64,000 nucleotides of DNA, taken from NCBI GenBank assembly GCA_963705515.1, contig CAVPJV010000004.1, forward strand, positions 90,085 through 154,084, in the 5' to 3' direction. How positions within the stretch are numbered: the first letter of the stretch is position 1; every line of letters starts with the position of its first letter. Both the position numbers and the translations under genes were made by a program. Below, piece after piece: positions 18,218 through 26,118 of the stretch. Under the pieces are notes generated by a model. It did not search any database and had not been told where the DNA came from. It saw only the letters and a list, made by a program, of their open reading frames with translations. Source of the stretch: Gaiellasilicea sp963705515 (GTDB lineage Bacteria > Actinomycetota > Thermoleophilia > Gaiellales > Gaiellaceae).

Positions 18218-18991
18218 TTGCCTGACATGCATGCCGCCGCCGCTTCGCTTGCGCTCCTGCTCGCGCTCGGGTTGGCCGCAGGCTGCGGCGGCGGCGACGA
18301 CGGAGCTGCCGCAGACTCGTTCGTCGGCGTGCCGTGGGTTCTCAGCGCGGGCGTGGACGTCGGTGCCGCTGGGGCAGCGCCGAGCGCGACCTTCGCGGCC
18401 AAGACGGTCGGCGGCTCGACAGGCTGCAACCAGTTCACCGCTCCGTACTCCGTCAACGGCGACGCGATGGAGATCGGGACGGTCGCGTCGACCCGGATGG
18501 CCTGTCCGCCGCCGGCCGACGCGGTCGAGCGCGCGTACCTCGCCGCACTCGGGCGGGTGGCAGGCTGGCACCTCGACGGCTCGGAGCTCGTCCTGGTCGA
18601 CGACGACCACAACGAGCTGCTCCGGTACGAGGAGGCGTCACTGCTGGGAGACTGGGAGGTGACGGCGTTCCATCGCGGCGACGCCGTCTCGAGCCCGCTG
18701 CCGGGGACGACGATCACTGCCAGCTTCGCGGACGACGGCTCGCTCACCGGCTCGTCCGGCTGCAACACCTACCGGACGTCGTTCACGCTCGACCGGGCCA
18801 GCATCCAGATCGAGCCGCCGGCAGCAACCCAGAAGGCCTGCGCCGAGCCGGAGGGCGTCTTGGATCAGGAGGCTGCCTATCTCGCCGCGCTTCCGACGGC
18901 TGTTCGCTTCCGGCTCGACGGCGGGTCGCTCTCTCTTCTCGGCGCTGACGGCGCGATCGTCGCCTCCTACACGCGCGCGACGCAGCCGTAG
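18218..18991 (+). CDS. Lipoprotein with two META (HslJ-like) domains
   Basis: 257 residues. The TTG at 18218 is chosen because GAGGGG lies about 9 nt upstream; ATG 18227 is the alternative. The lipobox LAAGC follows a short hydrophobic signal. Two META domains follow, at roughly residues 33-135 and 138-252, each with the signature G(S/T)xGCNxF/Y: GGSTGCNQFTAPYSVNGDAM and GSSGCNTYRTSF. Each also has a later AxT(R/Q)(M/K)AC strand (ASTRMACPPPAD, AATQKACAEPEG). META/HslJ proteins are envelope proteins, in E. coli linked to stress and novobiocin resistance; the molecular role is not known. Its TAG overlaps the GTG of glutaminase. Confidence 0.88.
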   Translation: MPDMHAAAASLALLLALGLAAGCGGGDDGAAADSFVGVPWVLSAGVDVGAAGAAPSATFAAKTVGGSTGCNQFTAPYSVNGDAMEIGTVASTRMACPPPADAVERAYLAALGRVAGWHLDGSELVLVDDDHNELLRYEEASLLGDWEVTAFHRGDAVSSPLPGTTITASFADDGSLTGSSGCNTYRTSFTLDRASIQIEPPAATQKACAEPEGVLDQEAAYLAALPTAVRFRLDGGSLSLLGADGAIVASYTRATQP

Positions 18992-19971
18992 TGGACGGCG
19001 ACTCGCCGTTCGTTTCCACGGGCGAGCTCCCACCGCCTGATCTCGCGAGCAGGCTCGTCGCCGAGGCGCACGAGCGCTATCGGTCGACCACTGACGGCGC
19101 CGTCTCGGAGGTCTACCCGGCGCTCGCGCGCGTGCCTCCGGACCTGTTCGGGATCTGTGTCGTAGCGACGCACGGCGCCGTCTTCTCGGTCGGGGACGCC
19201 GAGTTCGAATTCGCGATCATGAGCGTCGCCAAGCCGTTCGTCTTCGCACTGGTCTGCCAGGCCCTGGGGCCTGAGGAGTCCCGACGCCTACTCGGCGTCA
19301 ACAGCACGGGCCTGGCGTTCAACTCGCTGTCGGCGATCGAGCGGAGCGCCGACGGCCGCACGAACCCGATGGTGAATCCCGGCGCGATCGCGGCCACGAG
19401 CCTCGTGCCCGGCGCGGACGCCGACGCGAAGTGGCAGGTCGTGCGGGAAGGCCTCTCCCGGTTCGCGGGCCGTGAGCTCTCGCTCGACGACGAGACGTAC
19501 CGGTCTGCATCCGAGACCAACGCCCGCAACCAGAGCATCGCCCGCCTGCTCGAGAGCTACGGCCGGATCCAGGGCGACCCGGCTGAGGCGACGGATGTGT
19601 ACACGCGGCAGTCGTGCCTGAACGTCACGGCGAGGGACCTCGCCGTGATGGGCGCCACGCTCGCGGACGGCGGGGTCAACCCGGTCACGGGCGACCGCGT
19701 GGTCGACGCGATCACCTGCCGGTACACGCTCGCGGTGATGGCGACTGCCGGGCTCTACGAGACCTCGGGCGACTGGCTGTACGACGTCGGGCTCCCCGGG
19801 AAGAGCGGCATCGGGGGCGGAATCGTCACCGTCGCTCCGGGCAAGGGCGGGCTGGGGACGTTCTCGCCGCGTCTCGACCAGGCCGGGAACAGCGTCCGGG
19901 GGCAGCTCGCAGCGAGATTCGTGTCGAGGCGGCTCGGACTGGACATCTTCCTCTCGAGCCCGGCGGCGTGA
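18991..19971 (+). CDS. glsA: Glutaminase
   Basis: A 326-residue glutaminase of the serine-dependent beta-lactamase-like family, which converts glutamine to glutamate and ammonia. The catalytic S-x-x-K is Ser78-Val-Ala-Lys81 (FAIMSVAKPF). Other family blocks are GRTNPMVNPGAIA, NARNQSIARLLESYG, QSCLNVTARDLAVMGATLAD, and the C-terminal PGKSGIGGGIVTVAPGKGGL and FSPRLDQAGNSVRG. The length is normal. GTG 18991 overlaps the META stop (TAGTG), and its own TGA overlaps the GTG of the next gene. With the M20 peptidase and AbgT upstream, it fits a run of genes handling glutamate-type nitrogen compounds. Confidence 0.95.
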   Translation: MDGDSPFVSTGELPPPDLASRLVAEAHERYRSTTDGAVSEVYPALARVPPDLFGICVVATHGAVFSVGDAEFEFAIMSVAKPFVFALVCQALGPEESRRLLGVNSTGLAFNSLSAIERSADGRTNPMVNPGAIAATSLVPGADADAKWQVVREGLSRFAGRELSLDDETYRSASETNARNQSIARLLESYGRIQGDPAEATDVYTRQSCLNVTARDLAVMGATLADGGVNPVTGDRVVDAITCRYTLAVMATAGLYETSGDWLYDVGLPGKSGIGGGIVTVAPGKGGLGTFSPRLDQAGNSVRGQLAARFVSRRLGLDIFLSSPAA

Positions 19972-21881
19972 GCAGGCGGCTCATCGGCGTGGCGACGGTG
20001 CTCGCGCTCGCCTGCTGCCCTGTCGCCGCCGCAGACCTCGCCGACGAGACGGCGCTCGCGCAGCGCCACGCCCCCGTCGTCCGGATCGTCGAGCAGCTGG
20101 AGGAGTGCGGTCACGGCGAGCCGTACCGGCCGACCGACGTCGATCTGCTCTTCGACGAGCCGACGGTCGCGCTGCGCGGGCCGTGGAATCCCGTGGATCT
20201 CGTGAAGGTGGGGCCGAAGGCCGACGACCTGGCCGGCCTCTTCGAGTACCACCTCGACTTCCCCGGGAACGCGCTCAACCCGGGTTGCGGCTACGAGACG
20301 CTGGGACCGGCGCCTGCGCGAGGGCCACGAGCCGGCCGTCTACTCCCATGTCGCGACCGACCCGGCGCACCCCGGGAAGCTGGCGCTGCAGTACTGGCTC
20401 TTCTACACCTTCAACGACTGGAACAACCTGCACGAGGGCGACTGGGAGATGATCCAGCTCCTGTTCGACGCCGACGATGCCGAGGAGGCACTCACCGAGG
20501 ATCCCGTCTCCGTCGGCTACAGCCAGCACGAGGGCGCCGAGGCGGCGGACTGGGGCGACGAGAAGCTCGAGCTCGTCGACGGGCGCCGGCCGGTCGTCTA
20601 CCCGGCCGCAGGCTCGCACGCGAACTTCTTCGACCCTGCCCTCTACGTCGGCAGCTCCGGCGAGCAGGGCGTCGGCTGCGACGACACGCGCGGCCCGCAC
20701 CTCGAGCTCGAGCCGAAGGTGATCACGATTCCGAGCGAGGCGTCGGCCGGCGCCGCCCTGCCGTGGATCACGCTACGAGGGCCGCTGGGGAGAGCTCCAG
20801 GACGCGTTCTTCAACGGGCCCACCGGCCCGAACATGAAGAGCAATGGACCGAGCCGGTCACCTGGTCCGAGGGCTGGCGGCCCCGGGCGTACGCCGTGCC
20901 GACCAGCGGCCTGTTCGGCACCGGCGCGACCGACTTCTTCTGCCAGGCGGTCGAGACGGGCTCTCGCGGCCTGGTCAAGTTCCTGCGCGACCCCGGTCTG
21001 ACGCTGCTCGTCCTTTCTGTGATCGTCGGGCTCGCATGGTTCGGCATCGCCCGGACGACCTGGCACCCGATCGCGCCGCTCCGCCTCGCGCGGCGCCGGA
21101 GCTGGGGACAGGTGCTCTCGGCCTCCGGCCGGATGTACGTCAAGCGCGCACGACTCTTCCTCGGGATCGGGCTCCTGCTGATCCCGCTCGGCGTCGTCAT
21201 CTCGATCCTCCAGGCGCTCGTGCTGGGCGGCTTCGGGCTGCTCGGCGTCGACACCACGGGTGAGGGGGCCGGCGCCCTCGTCCTGCTCCTGGTCGCGATC
21301 GGCCTCACGCTGACCCTGCTCGGGCTTGCGCTCGTCCAGGCGGCAACCGCCTGCGCGCTGATCCGGATCGACGCAGGCGAGGAGATCGGTCCGGTCGACG
21401 CCTATCGCCGCGCGCTGCGCGCGTTCCGGCCGCTGTTGCGCGCCCTCGGCATCGCGGTCGGCGTCTGGGTCGTGCTGACTGCGACCGCGATCCTGATCCC
21501 GGTCGCGATCTGGCTGGCGGTGCGGTGGTCGCTGCTCGCACCGGTCGTCGAGATCGAGGGTCGAGCCGCGGTCGACACGCTTCGCCGCAGCAATGCGCTC
21601 GTCCGCGGCCACTGGCTGCGCGTCGCCTCGCTCGTCGGAGTCGGCACCGTCGCTCGCGCTGGTCGGCAGGCCCGCTTCTCGGCGCCCTGCTGATCCTCCT
21701 CACGGACGCGCCGCCGGCGCTGCTGAACGTCGTCGCCGGCGTCGTCTATGCGCTCGCGATGCCCTTCGTCGCGCTGACGACCGCCTACGTCTACTTCGAC
21801 CGGCGCACGCGACTCGAGCTCGAGCCTGAGCGCGAGAGCCACCCGAGCGAGCTTCCGGCCGAGATCCAGCTCACGAGCTGA
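19968..21881 (+). CDS. Secreted Vps62-like domain fused to a multi-helix membrane domain (several frameshifts)
   Basis: Starts at GTG 19968 with a signal peptide (RRLIGVATVLALACCPVAAA). An extracytoplasmic region of about 320 residues follows, with LALQYWLFYTFNDWNNLHEG, DWEMIQLLF, VYPAAGSHANFFDPALYV and ITYEGRWGELQDAF. These resemble the Vps62/DUF946 domain known from fungi, plants and some bacteria. After a helix near 21010 come five or six more helices (LLLIPLGVVISILQALVLGG and others), a YciC/GlpQ-membrane-type domain. Indels near 20301, 20773, 20840 and 21655-21675 must be corrected to join it. The product is about 635 residues. I do not know the function. Fusion of a Vps62-like domain to such a membrane domain is unusual to me. 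Confidence 0.7.
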
Positions 21882-21926
21882 TCCCGGCCGGGCGTCGGAC
21901 TGCGACGCCCGGCCGGAGTGCCGTGC

Positions 21927-23423
21927 TTACGCGGTCGCCTTCGCCTGCTTGCGCGCGTTCTGGGCGATGAACTTCTCGGTCGCCTCGTACGCCTCGTCGT
22001 CGACGATCTGCACCGGCGGCGACTTCATCAGCCAGCTCGACGGGCCCTCGAGCGCGCCGGCGACGCCGTTGTTCAGCGCCAGCTTCGCCATCCGGACGGC
22101 GTCGATCACGATCCCGGCCGAGTTCGGCGAGTCCCAGACCTCGAGCTTGAGCTCGATGTTCAGCGGCACGTCGCCGAAGGAGGAGCCCTCCATCCGGATG
22201 TACGCCCACTTGCGGTCGGTCAGCCACGGCACGTAGTCGGACGGGCCGACGTGCACGTTGCCCTCGCCGAGGTCGTAGTCGAGCATCGAGGTGACCGCGT
22301 TCGTCTTCGAGATCTTCTTCGACTCGAGGCGGTCGCGCTCGAGCATGTTGAGGAAGTCGGAGTTGCCGCCGACGTTCAGCTGCATCGTCTTGTCGAGATG
22401 CACGCCACGCTCGCGGAAGAGGCTCGTGAGGACGCGGTGGGTGATCGTGGCGCCGACCTGCGACTTGATGTCGTCGCCGATGATCGGCAGCCCCTTCTCC
22501 TCGAACCGCTTCTGCCAGTACGCCTCGCGGGCGATGAACACCGGCATGCAGTTGACGAGCGCGACGCCGGCGTCGAGGCACTGCTCGGCGTACCACTTCG
22601 CCGCCGCCTCCGAGCCGACCGGCAGGTAGCTGACGACGACGTCGGTCTTCGTCTCGCGGAGGATGCCGACGATGTCGTCGGTCTCGCCCGGCGCCTTGGT
22701 CACGACCTCGGAGAGGTACTTGCCGATCCCGTCGTGGGTCATGCCGCGGTTGACGGTGATGCCCGTCTTCGGCACGTCCGCGAACTTGATCGTGTCGTTC
22801 GGGTGCGCCCACATCGCGTCGGCGAGGTCCTTGCCGACCTTGTCCGCGGTGACGTCGAACGCCGCCGTGAACTCGATGTCGGAGATGTGGTAGCCGCCGA
22901 GGTTCACGTGCATCAGGCCGGGGACGAACTGGTCGTCCGGCGCGTCCTTGTAGTACTGCACGCCCTGGATCAGCGAGTTGGCGCAGTTGCCGACGCCGAC
23001 GATGGCGACGCGCACCTTGTCCTTGCTGCGGCCCTTGCCGTTGGCCGAGCCGTTGCTCGATCCGTTGGTCGATGCCATGGTGTCCTTTCGATTGGAAGCG
23101 AACGGGATCTCGAGGGCCTCCGAAAGCGTCAGGAGGACGAGGTCGTTGACGTTGAGCTTGCGGCGCCGCGCCCCGGCCTTGAGCTCGCGGCGGAGCTCCG
23201 GCGGCATGCGCAGAACGACGGCGCCGGCCCCGCCCGGGATCGCCTTGCGCCGGCGGCCGCTGGGAGCGAACGGAATCCCGAAGCGCTCGGCCAAGAGCGC
23301 GACGGCGACGTCGTTCAGGTTCGACTCGCGGCGGGCGACCTCGCGGACGAGGGCACGCTTCACCGAGCCGGGCATGCGGACGAGTACGCTCGTCCGCTCT
23401 GATGAAGAAGTGCTAGCAGCCAA
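21927..23423 (-). CDS. ino1: myo-Inositol-1-phosphate synthase with two N-terminal ribbon-helix-helix domains
   Basis: A 498-residue frame. Residues 11-55 and 66-105 are two ribbon-helix-helix (CopG/Arc-like) units, each with a strand then two helices: SVLVRMPGSVKRALVRE...SNLNDVAVALLAE and AVVLRMPPELRRELKAG...LNVNDLVLLTLSE. A Ser/Asn/Gly linker leads to a complete actinobacterial synthase (residues about 136-498). It has VAIVGVGNCANSLIQGVQYY (NAD site), DVVVSYLPVGSEAAAKWYAE, GDDIKSQVGATITHRVL, TMQLNVGGNSDFLNMLERDR, LESKKISKTNAVTSML and EVWDSPNSAGIVIDAVRMAK. The enzyme turns glucose-6-phosphate into inositol-1-phosphate for inositol lipids. An internal ATG at 23078 (residue 116) has AGGA 4 nt upstream and would give a normal 383-residue enzyme, so two products are possible. 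No stop occurs in any frame around the junction, so the fusion is not explained by one indel. It starts at TTG 23423, inside a palindrome. Confidence 0.92.
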   Translation of the reverse strand: MAASTSSSERTSVLVRMPGSVKRALVREVARRESNLNDVAVALLAERFGIPFAPSGRRRKAIPGGAGAVVLRMPPELRRELKAGARRRKLNVNDLVLLTLSEALEIPFASNRKDTMASTNGSSNGSANGKGRSKDKVRVAIVGVGNCANSLIQGVQYYKDAPDDQFVPGLMHVNLGGYHISDIEFTAAFDVTADKVGKDLADAMWAHPNDTIKFADVPKTGITVNRGMTHDGIGKYLSEVVTKAPGETDDIVGILRETKTDVVVSYLPVGSEAAAKWYAEQCLDAGVALVNCMPVFIAREAYWQKRFEEKGLPIIGDDIKSQVGATITHRVLTSLFRERGVHLDKTMQLNVGGNSDFLNMLERDRLESKKISKTNAVTSMLDYDLGEGNVHVGPSDYVPWLTDRKWAYIRMEGSSFGDVPLNIELKLEVWDSPNSAGIVIDAVRMAKLALNNGVAGALEGPSSWLMKSPPVQIVDDEAYEATEKFIAQNARKQAKATA

Positions 23424-23435
23424 ACTGCTAGCACT
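23409..23435. promoter_or_regulatory. Perfect 11-bp palindrome, probable operator
   Basis: AGTGCTAGCAG (23409-23419) and its exact complement CTGCTAGCACT (23425-23435) are separated by CCAAA. The palindrome covers the TTG start codon of the RHH-synthase gene and overlaps the last part of its probable -10 (23433-23438). Further GCTAGC-like sites lie at 23435-23440 and 23448-23453. Ribbon-helix-helix proteins bind such short palindromes, so self-repression is the obvious reading, though untested. Confidence 0.6.
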
Positions 23436-23438
23436 CTA
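23433..23438 (-). promoter_or_regulatory. -10 element of the RHH-synthase gene
   Basis: TAGAGT on the minus strand ends 9 nt before TTG 23423, placing the transcription start inside the palindrome. The gene therefore probably has its own promoter as well as read-through from upstream. Confidence 0.4.
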
Positions 23439-23448
23439 GCTCAGATCG

Positions 23449-24066
23449 CTAGCCGCTGCTGCGGGAGGCGAGCTCGCGGCGGACGTGCAGGATCCGCTGC
23501 AGCACGGTGAACCAGGCGGTCGCGGCCAGCAGGCCGATCGCCCAGGGGAGCACGCCCCACGGCGCCAGCGCGAGCCCGATCGCGATCACGGCCACCCGCT
23601 CGGCGCGGGAGCCGATACCGACGTCGCCCTTGATCCCCAGGCCCTCGGCCTTCGCCCGCGCGTAGGGGACGAGGAACGACCCACCCAGCGCGGCGAGGGC
23701 GAACGCGAGCGCGAGCTCGTGGCCGTCGCGCATGAACACGAGCCCGATCGCGCCGATCACGAGCCCCTCGCCGACGCGGTCGAGCGTCGAGTCGAGGAAG
23801 CCGCCGAACGGTGTCTGCTTGCCGCCGGCACGGGCGAGCGCGCCGTCGAGGATGTCGAGGATCGAGCCGACGACGAAGGCGAGCCCGCCGAAGAAGAAGA
23901 ACCAGTCGCTCCGGTACTCGAAGTAGACGAGCACCGCACCGACGGCGCAGAGCGTGACGCCGCCGGCAGTGAGCATGTTCGGCGTCACCCGCGTGCGGGC
24001 GAGGCCCGTCATCGAGCGGGACGCGATCGCCCTCGCGCCGCCGGTGTACGCCTCCTTCAGGCTCAT
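23449..24066 (-). CDS. CDP-alcohol phosphatidyltransferase (phosphatidylinositol-phosphate synthase-like)
   Basis: A 205-residue membrane enzyme with the CDP-alcohol phosphotransferase motif D-G-x2-A-R-x8-G-x3-D-x3-D, seen as DGALARAGGKQTPFGGFLDS followed by TLDR. About six helices are visible. It transfers a phosphatidyl group from CDP-diacylglycerol to an alcohol phosphate at the membrane. Its ATG 24066 overlaps the stop of the PAP2 gene (ATGA), and the inositol-phosphate synthase lies 25 bp downstream. It is therefore most likely the phosphatidylinositol-phosphate synthase of actinobacteria (PgsA1 role) rather than phosphatidylglycerol-phosphate synthase. The substrate is inferred from context only. 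Confidence 0.85.
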   Translation of the reverse strand: MSLKEAYTGGARAIASRSMTGLARTRVTPNMLTAGGVTLCAVGAVLVYFEYRSDWFFFFGGLAFVVGSILDILDGALARAGGKQTPFGGFLDSTLDRVGEGLVIGAIGLVFMRDGHELALAFALAALGGSFLVPYARAKAEGLGIKGDVGIGSRAERVAVIAIGLALAPWGVLPWAIGLLAATAWFTVLQRILHVRRELASRSSG

Positions 24067-24812
24067 GCCGGGCGGGCTCGCAGCTGCCGCCAGGGGCGGT
24101 ACACGATCGCCGCGGCGATGCCGGCCACGAGGACGCCTGCGGCGACGTCGAGCCAGAAGTGGTTGCCGGTAGCCATCACCGCGAACCAGACCCACGGCGC
24201 CCAGGCGAGCCAGAGCACCTTCGCCCACCGGCGGCGGACGACGGTCGCCATGACGACGCTGACGATCGTCGCGTCGAGCGCGTGCAGGCTCGGCATCGCC
24301 GCGTACGGGTTGGAGGCGAAGGCGACGAAGGTCGAGGAGTGGTTGACGGTGGAGTGCGCGGCGAGCGTGTCCGTGAACCCGGCCTCCGGGAACATCCGCG
24401 GCGGCGCCGTCGGCAGCAGCACGTAGCCGACGAGGCCGATCAGGTTGCCGACGATCAGCATGTTGCGGAAGCCGTAGAAGCGGTCGTGCGCCTTGAAGTA
24501 GACCCACGTCAATGCGATCCCGACGACGGCGAACTGGGAGAGCCAGTAGGTGAGCGACGTCGCCTGGATCAGGAGGCTCGACTGCTCGACGACGTGCTGG
24601 AAGCTGAGCTCGATCATCGAGCCGAGGCTGCGCTGGAAGTCGATGATCCAGGCGCCGTTCGCGAACGCTTCCGCGACCCCCTCGCGGTCGGCGACGCCGC
24701 GGGCGAGCTGGTACGCGAAGTAGAACGCGATCCAGAAGGCGAACTGGAGCGCGAGGTGCGCCCAGCCGCGCGGGAGGCGCCGGGCGGCGACGGTTGCGGT
24801 GCTGGCGGCCAC
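24063..24812 (-). CDS. PAP2-superfamily membrane protein (inositol phosphoceramide synthase/phosphatase-like)
   Basis: 249 residues with about six helices. The PAP2 catalytic motifs are visible: PSLHALDATIVSV near residue 170 (the P-S-x-H block) and GNHFWLDVAAG near residue 215 (the H-x3-D block). The RNMLIVGNLIGLVGYVLLPT and PRMF stretch resembles the Aur1/PAP2_3 subgroup. Such enzymes dephosphorylate or exchange lipid phosphate head groups on the outer face of the membrane. As first gene of the inositol-lipid cassette it could remove the phosphate from phosphatidylinositol phosphate, a step still open in some actinobacteria. That is inference. GTG 24812 is chosen; TACAAT lies 9 nt upstream. 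Confidence 0.85.
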   Translation of the reverse strand: MAASTATVAARRLPRGWAHLALQFAFWIAFYFAYQLARGVADREGVAEAFANGAWIIDFQRSLGSMIELSFQHVVEQSSLLIQATSLTYWLSQFAVVGIALTWVYFKAHDRFYGFRNMLIVGNLIGLVGYVLLPTAPPRMFPEAGFTDTLAAHSTVNHSSTFVAFASNPYAAMPSLHALDATIVSVVMATVVRRRWAKVLWLAWAPWVWFAVMATGNHFWLDVAAGVLVAGIAAAIVYRPWRQLRARPA

Positions 24813-24821
24813 GAAGGTCGG

Positions 24822-24827
24822 ATTGTA
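24822..24827 (-). promoter_or_regulatory. -10 element of the inositol-lipid cassette
   Basis: TACAAT on the minus strand ends 9 nt before GTG 24812 and probably starts the PAP2/CDP-alcohol transferase transcript. Confidence 0.4.
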
Positions 24828-24870
24828 CCCCGGCGCCGGTTGGAATCCTCCCTCGGAGGGGGAGCGCGCC

Positions 24871-25866
24871 TCAGCCGCCGATGTAGCTCATCTCGACCTT
24901 CGGCAAGTTCACCGTCGCCTCCGAGCGCAGCTCGGAGTAGCGGTCGGTGCGCTTGCCCCAGATCGCGCTGAGCGCCTGTTGCAGCTCCTCGTCGGAGGCG
25001 CCGCCTCGGATCCTCGCGCGGAGGTCATGGCCGCGAAGCCCGAAGAGACAGGTGTAGAGCCGGCCCTCGGCCGAGATGCGCGCGCGCGTGCAGTCGCCGC
25101 AGAAGGGCTGCGTCACGGACGCGATCACGCCGATCTCGCCGCTGCCGTCGGCGTAGCGCCAGCGGTTCGCGACCTCGCCGCGGTAGTTCGCCTCGGCCGG
25201 CTCGAGCGGCAGCTCCGACGAGATCCGCTCGACCATCTCGGCCGCCGGGACGACGTCGTCGAGCCGCCAGCCGTTCGTCGCGCCGACGTCCATGTACTCG
25301 ATGAAGCGGAGCGTGTGGCCCCGCTCGCGGAAGTAACGGGCCATCTCGACGATCCCGTCGTCGTTGAGGCCGCGCTTGACGACCGCGTTCACCTTCACCG
25401 GCAGCCCGGCGTCGGCGGCCGCCTCGATCCCGTCCAGCACCTTGGACACCGGGAAGTCGACGTCGTTCATCTCGCGGAAGGTCGCGTCGTCGAGCGAGTC
25501 GAGGCTGACGGTGACCCGATTCAGGCCGGCGTCGGCCAGCGCCTGCGCCTTCGCGGCGAGCAGCGAGGCGTTCGTCGTCAGCGTCAGCTCGGCGCCGAGC
25601 GGGGCGAGCATCGCGATCAGCCGCTCGACGTCCTTGCGCACGAGCGGCTCGCCGCCCGTGAGGCGCAATTTCTCGACTCCGAGCGCAACCGCGGCGCGCG
25701 CGACCCGCTCGAGCTCCTCGAAGGTGAGCAGCTCCTTGCGGTCGAGGAAGCGGTAGTCGGCGCCGAAGACGGACTTCGGCATGCAGTAGACGCAGCGGAA
25801 GTTGCAACGGTCGGTGACCGAGATGCGAAGGTCGCGCAGCGGGCGCCCGAGCCGGTCCAGGGTCAT
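24871..25866 (-). CDS. moaA: GTP 3',8-cyclase MoaA (molybdenum cofactor)
   Basis: A 331-residue radical-SAM enzyme that starts molybdenum cofactor synthesis by rearranging GTP. The radical-SAM cluster is Cys21-x3-Cys25-x2-Cys28 (RCNFRCVYC). The LRLTGGEPLVRKDVERLIAM block, the second Fe-S cluster PFCGDCTRARISAEGRLYTC, and the C-terminal Gly-Gly tail (SYIGG) that enters the active site of the partner are all present. These exclude PqqE. It stands alone here: no other moa gene is nearby, but the XdhC gene at 26540 belongs to the same cofactor's enzymes. ATG 25866 is preceded by TAGGCT at 6 nt. Confidence 0.96.
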   Translation of the reverse strand: MTLDRLGRPLRDLRISVTDRCNFRCVYCMPKSVFGADYRFLDRKELLTFEELERVARAAVALGVEKLRLTGGEPLVRKDVERLIAMLAPLGAELTLTTNASLLAAKAQALADAGLNRVTVSLDSLDDATFREMNDVDFPVSKVLDGIEAAADAGLPVKVNAVVKRGLNDDGIVEMARYFRERGHTLRFIEYMDVGATNGWRLDDVVPAAEMVERISSELPLEPAEANYRGEVANRWRYADGSGEIGVIASVTQPFCGDCTRARISAEGRLYTCLFGLRGHDLRARIRGGASDEELQQALSAIWGKRTDRYSELRSEATVNLPKVEMSYIGG

Positions 25867-25872
25867 GGAGGC

Positions 25873-25878
25873 AGCCTA
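25873..25878 (-). promoter_or_regulatory. -10 element, leaderless type
   Basis: TAGGCT on the minus strand ends 6 nt before ATG 25866 of moaA. Confidence 0.5.
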
Positions 25879-25899
25879 GCCGCCCTGGACTGGGGAGCT

Positions 25900-26037
25900 C
25901 TAGCCTGCGGACCGCGGCCGTCGGATCACGATCAGCATCCGCGTGACGTCGTCGACGAGGTTCGTGTGGCGGTGGCCGCCGTTGCCGGAGACGTACGTGG
26001 CGCTGTCGCCGGCGGCGAGCCGCCGCAATCGACCGGA
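25900..26037 (-). pseudogene. Possible remnant of a cupin-type protein
   Basis: The minus strand reads LRRLAAGDSATYVSGNGGHR, then HTNLVDDVTRMLIVIRR, to a stop at 25900. The G-D-x-x-x-x-x-x-G-x-x-H-x-x-x-N pattern and following strand resemble the metal-binding half of a cupin barrel. There is no start codon or first half. It is either a decayed gene end or chance. The rest of 25867-26118 holds no other gene. Confidence 0.3.
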
Positions 26038-26118
26038 ATTTGTCCAGGATGCTGGAGCTTCGTCTAAGCTGCAGCCCGGTAGTTCACGGGGTTTCCGCAC
26101 ACAGGAGGGTTCTTGAGC

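Noticed and set aside
24871..25866. Reading the radical-SAM gene as pqqE, because of the PQQ dehydrogenases
   Set aside because: The second cluster pattern and the C-terminal GG tail are those of MoaA; PqqE has a SPASM domain.
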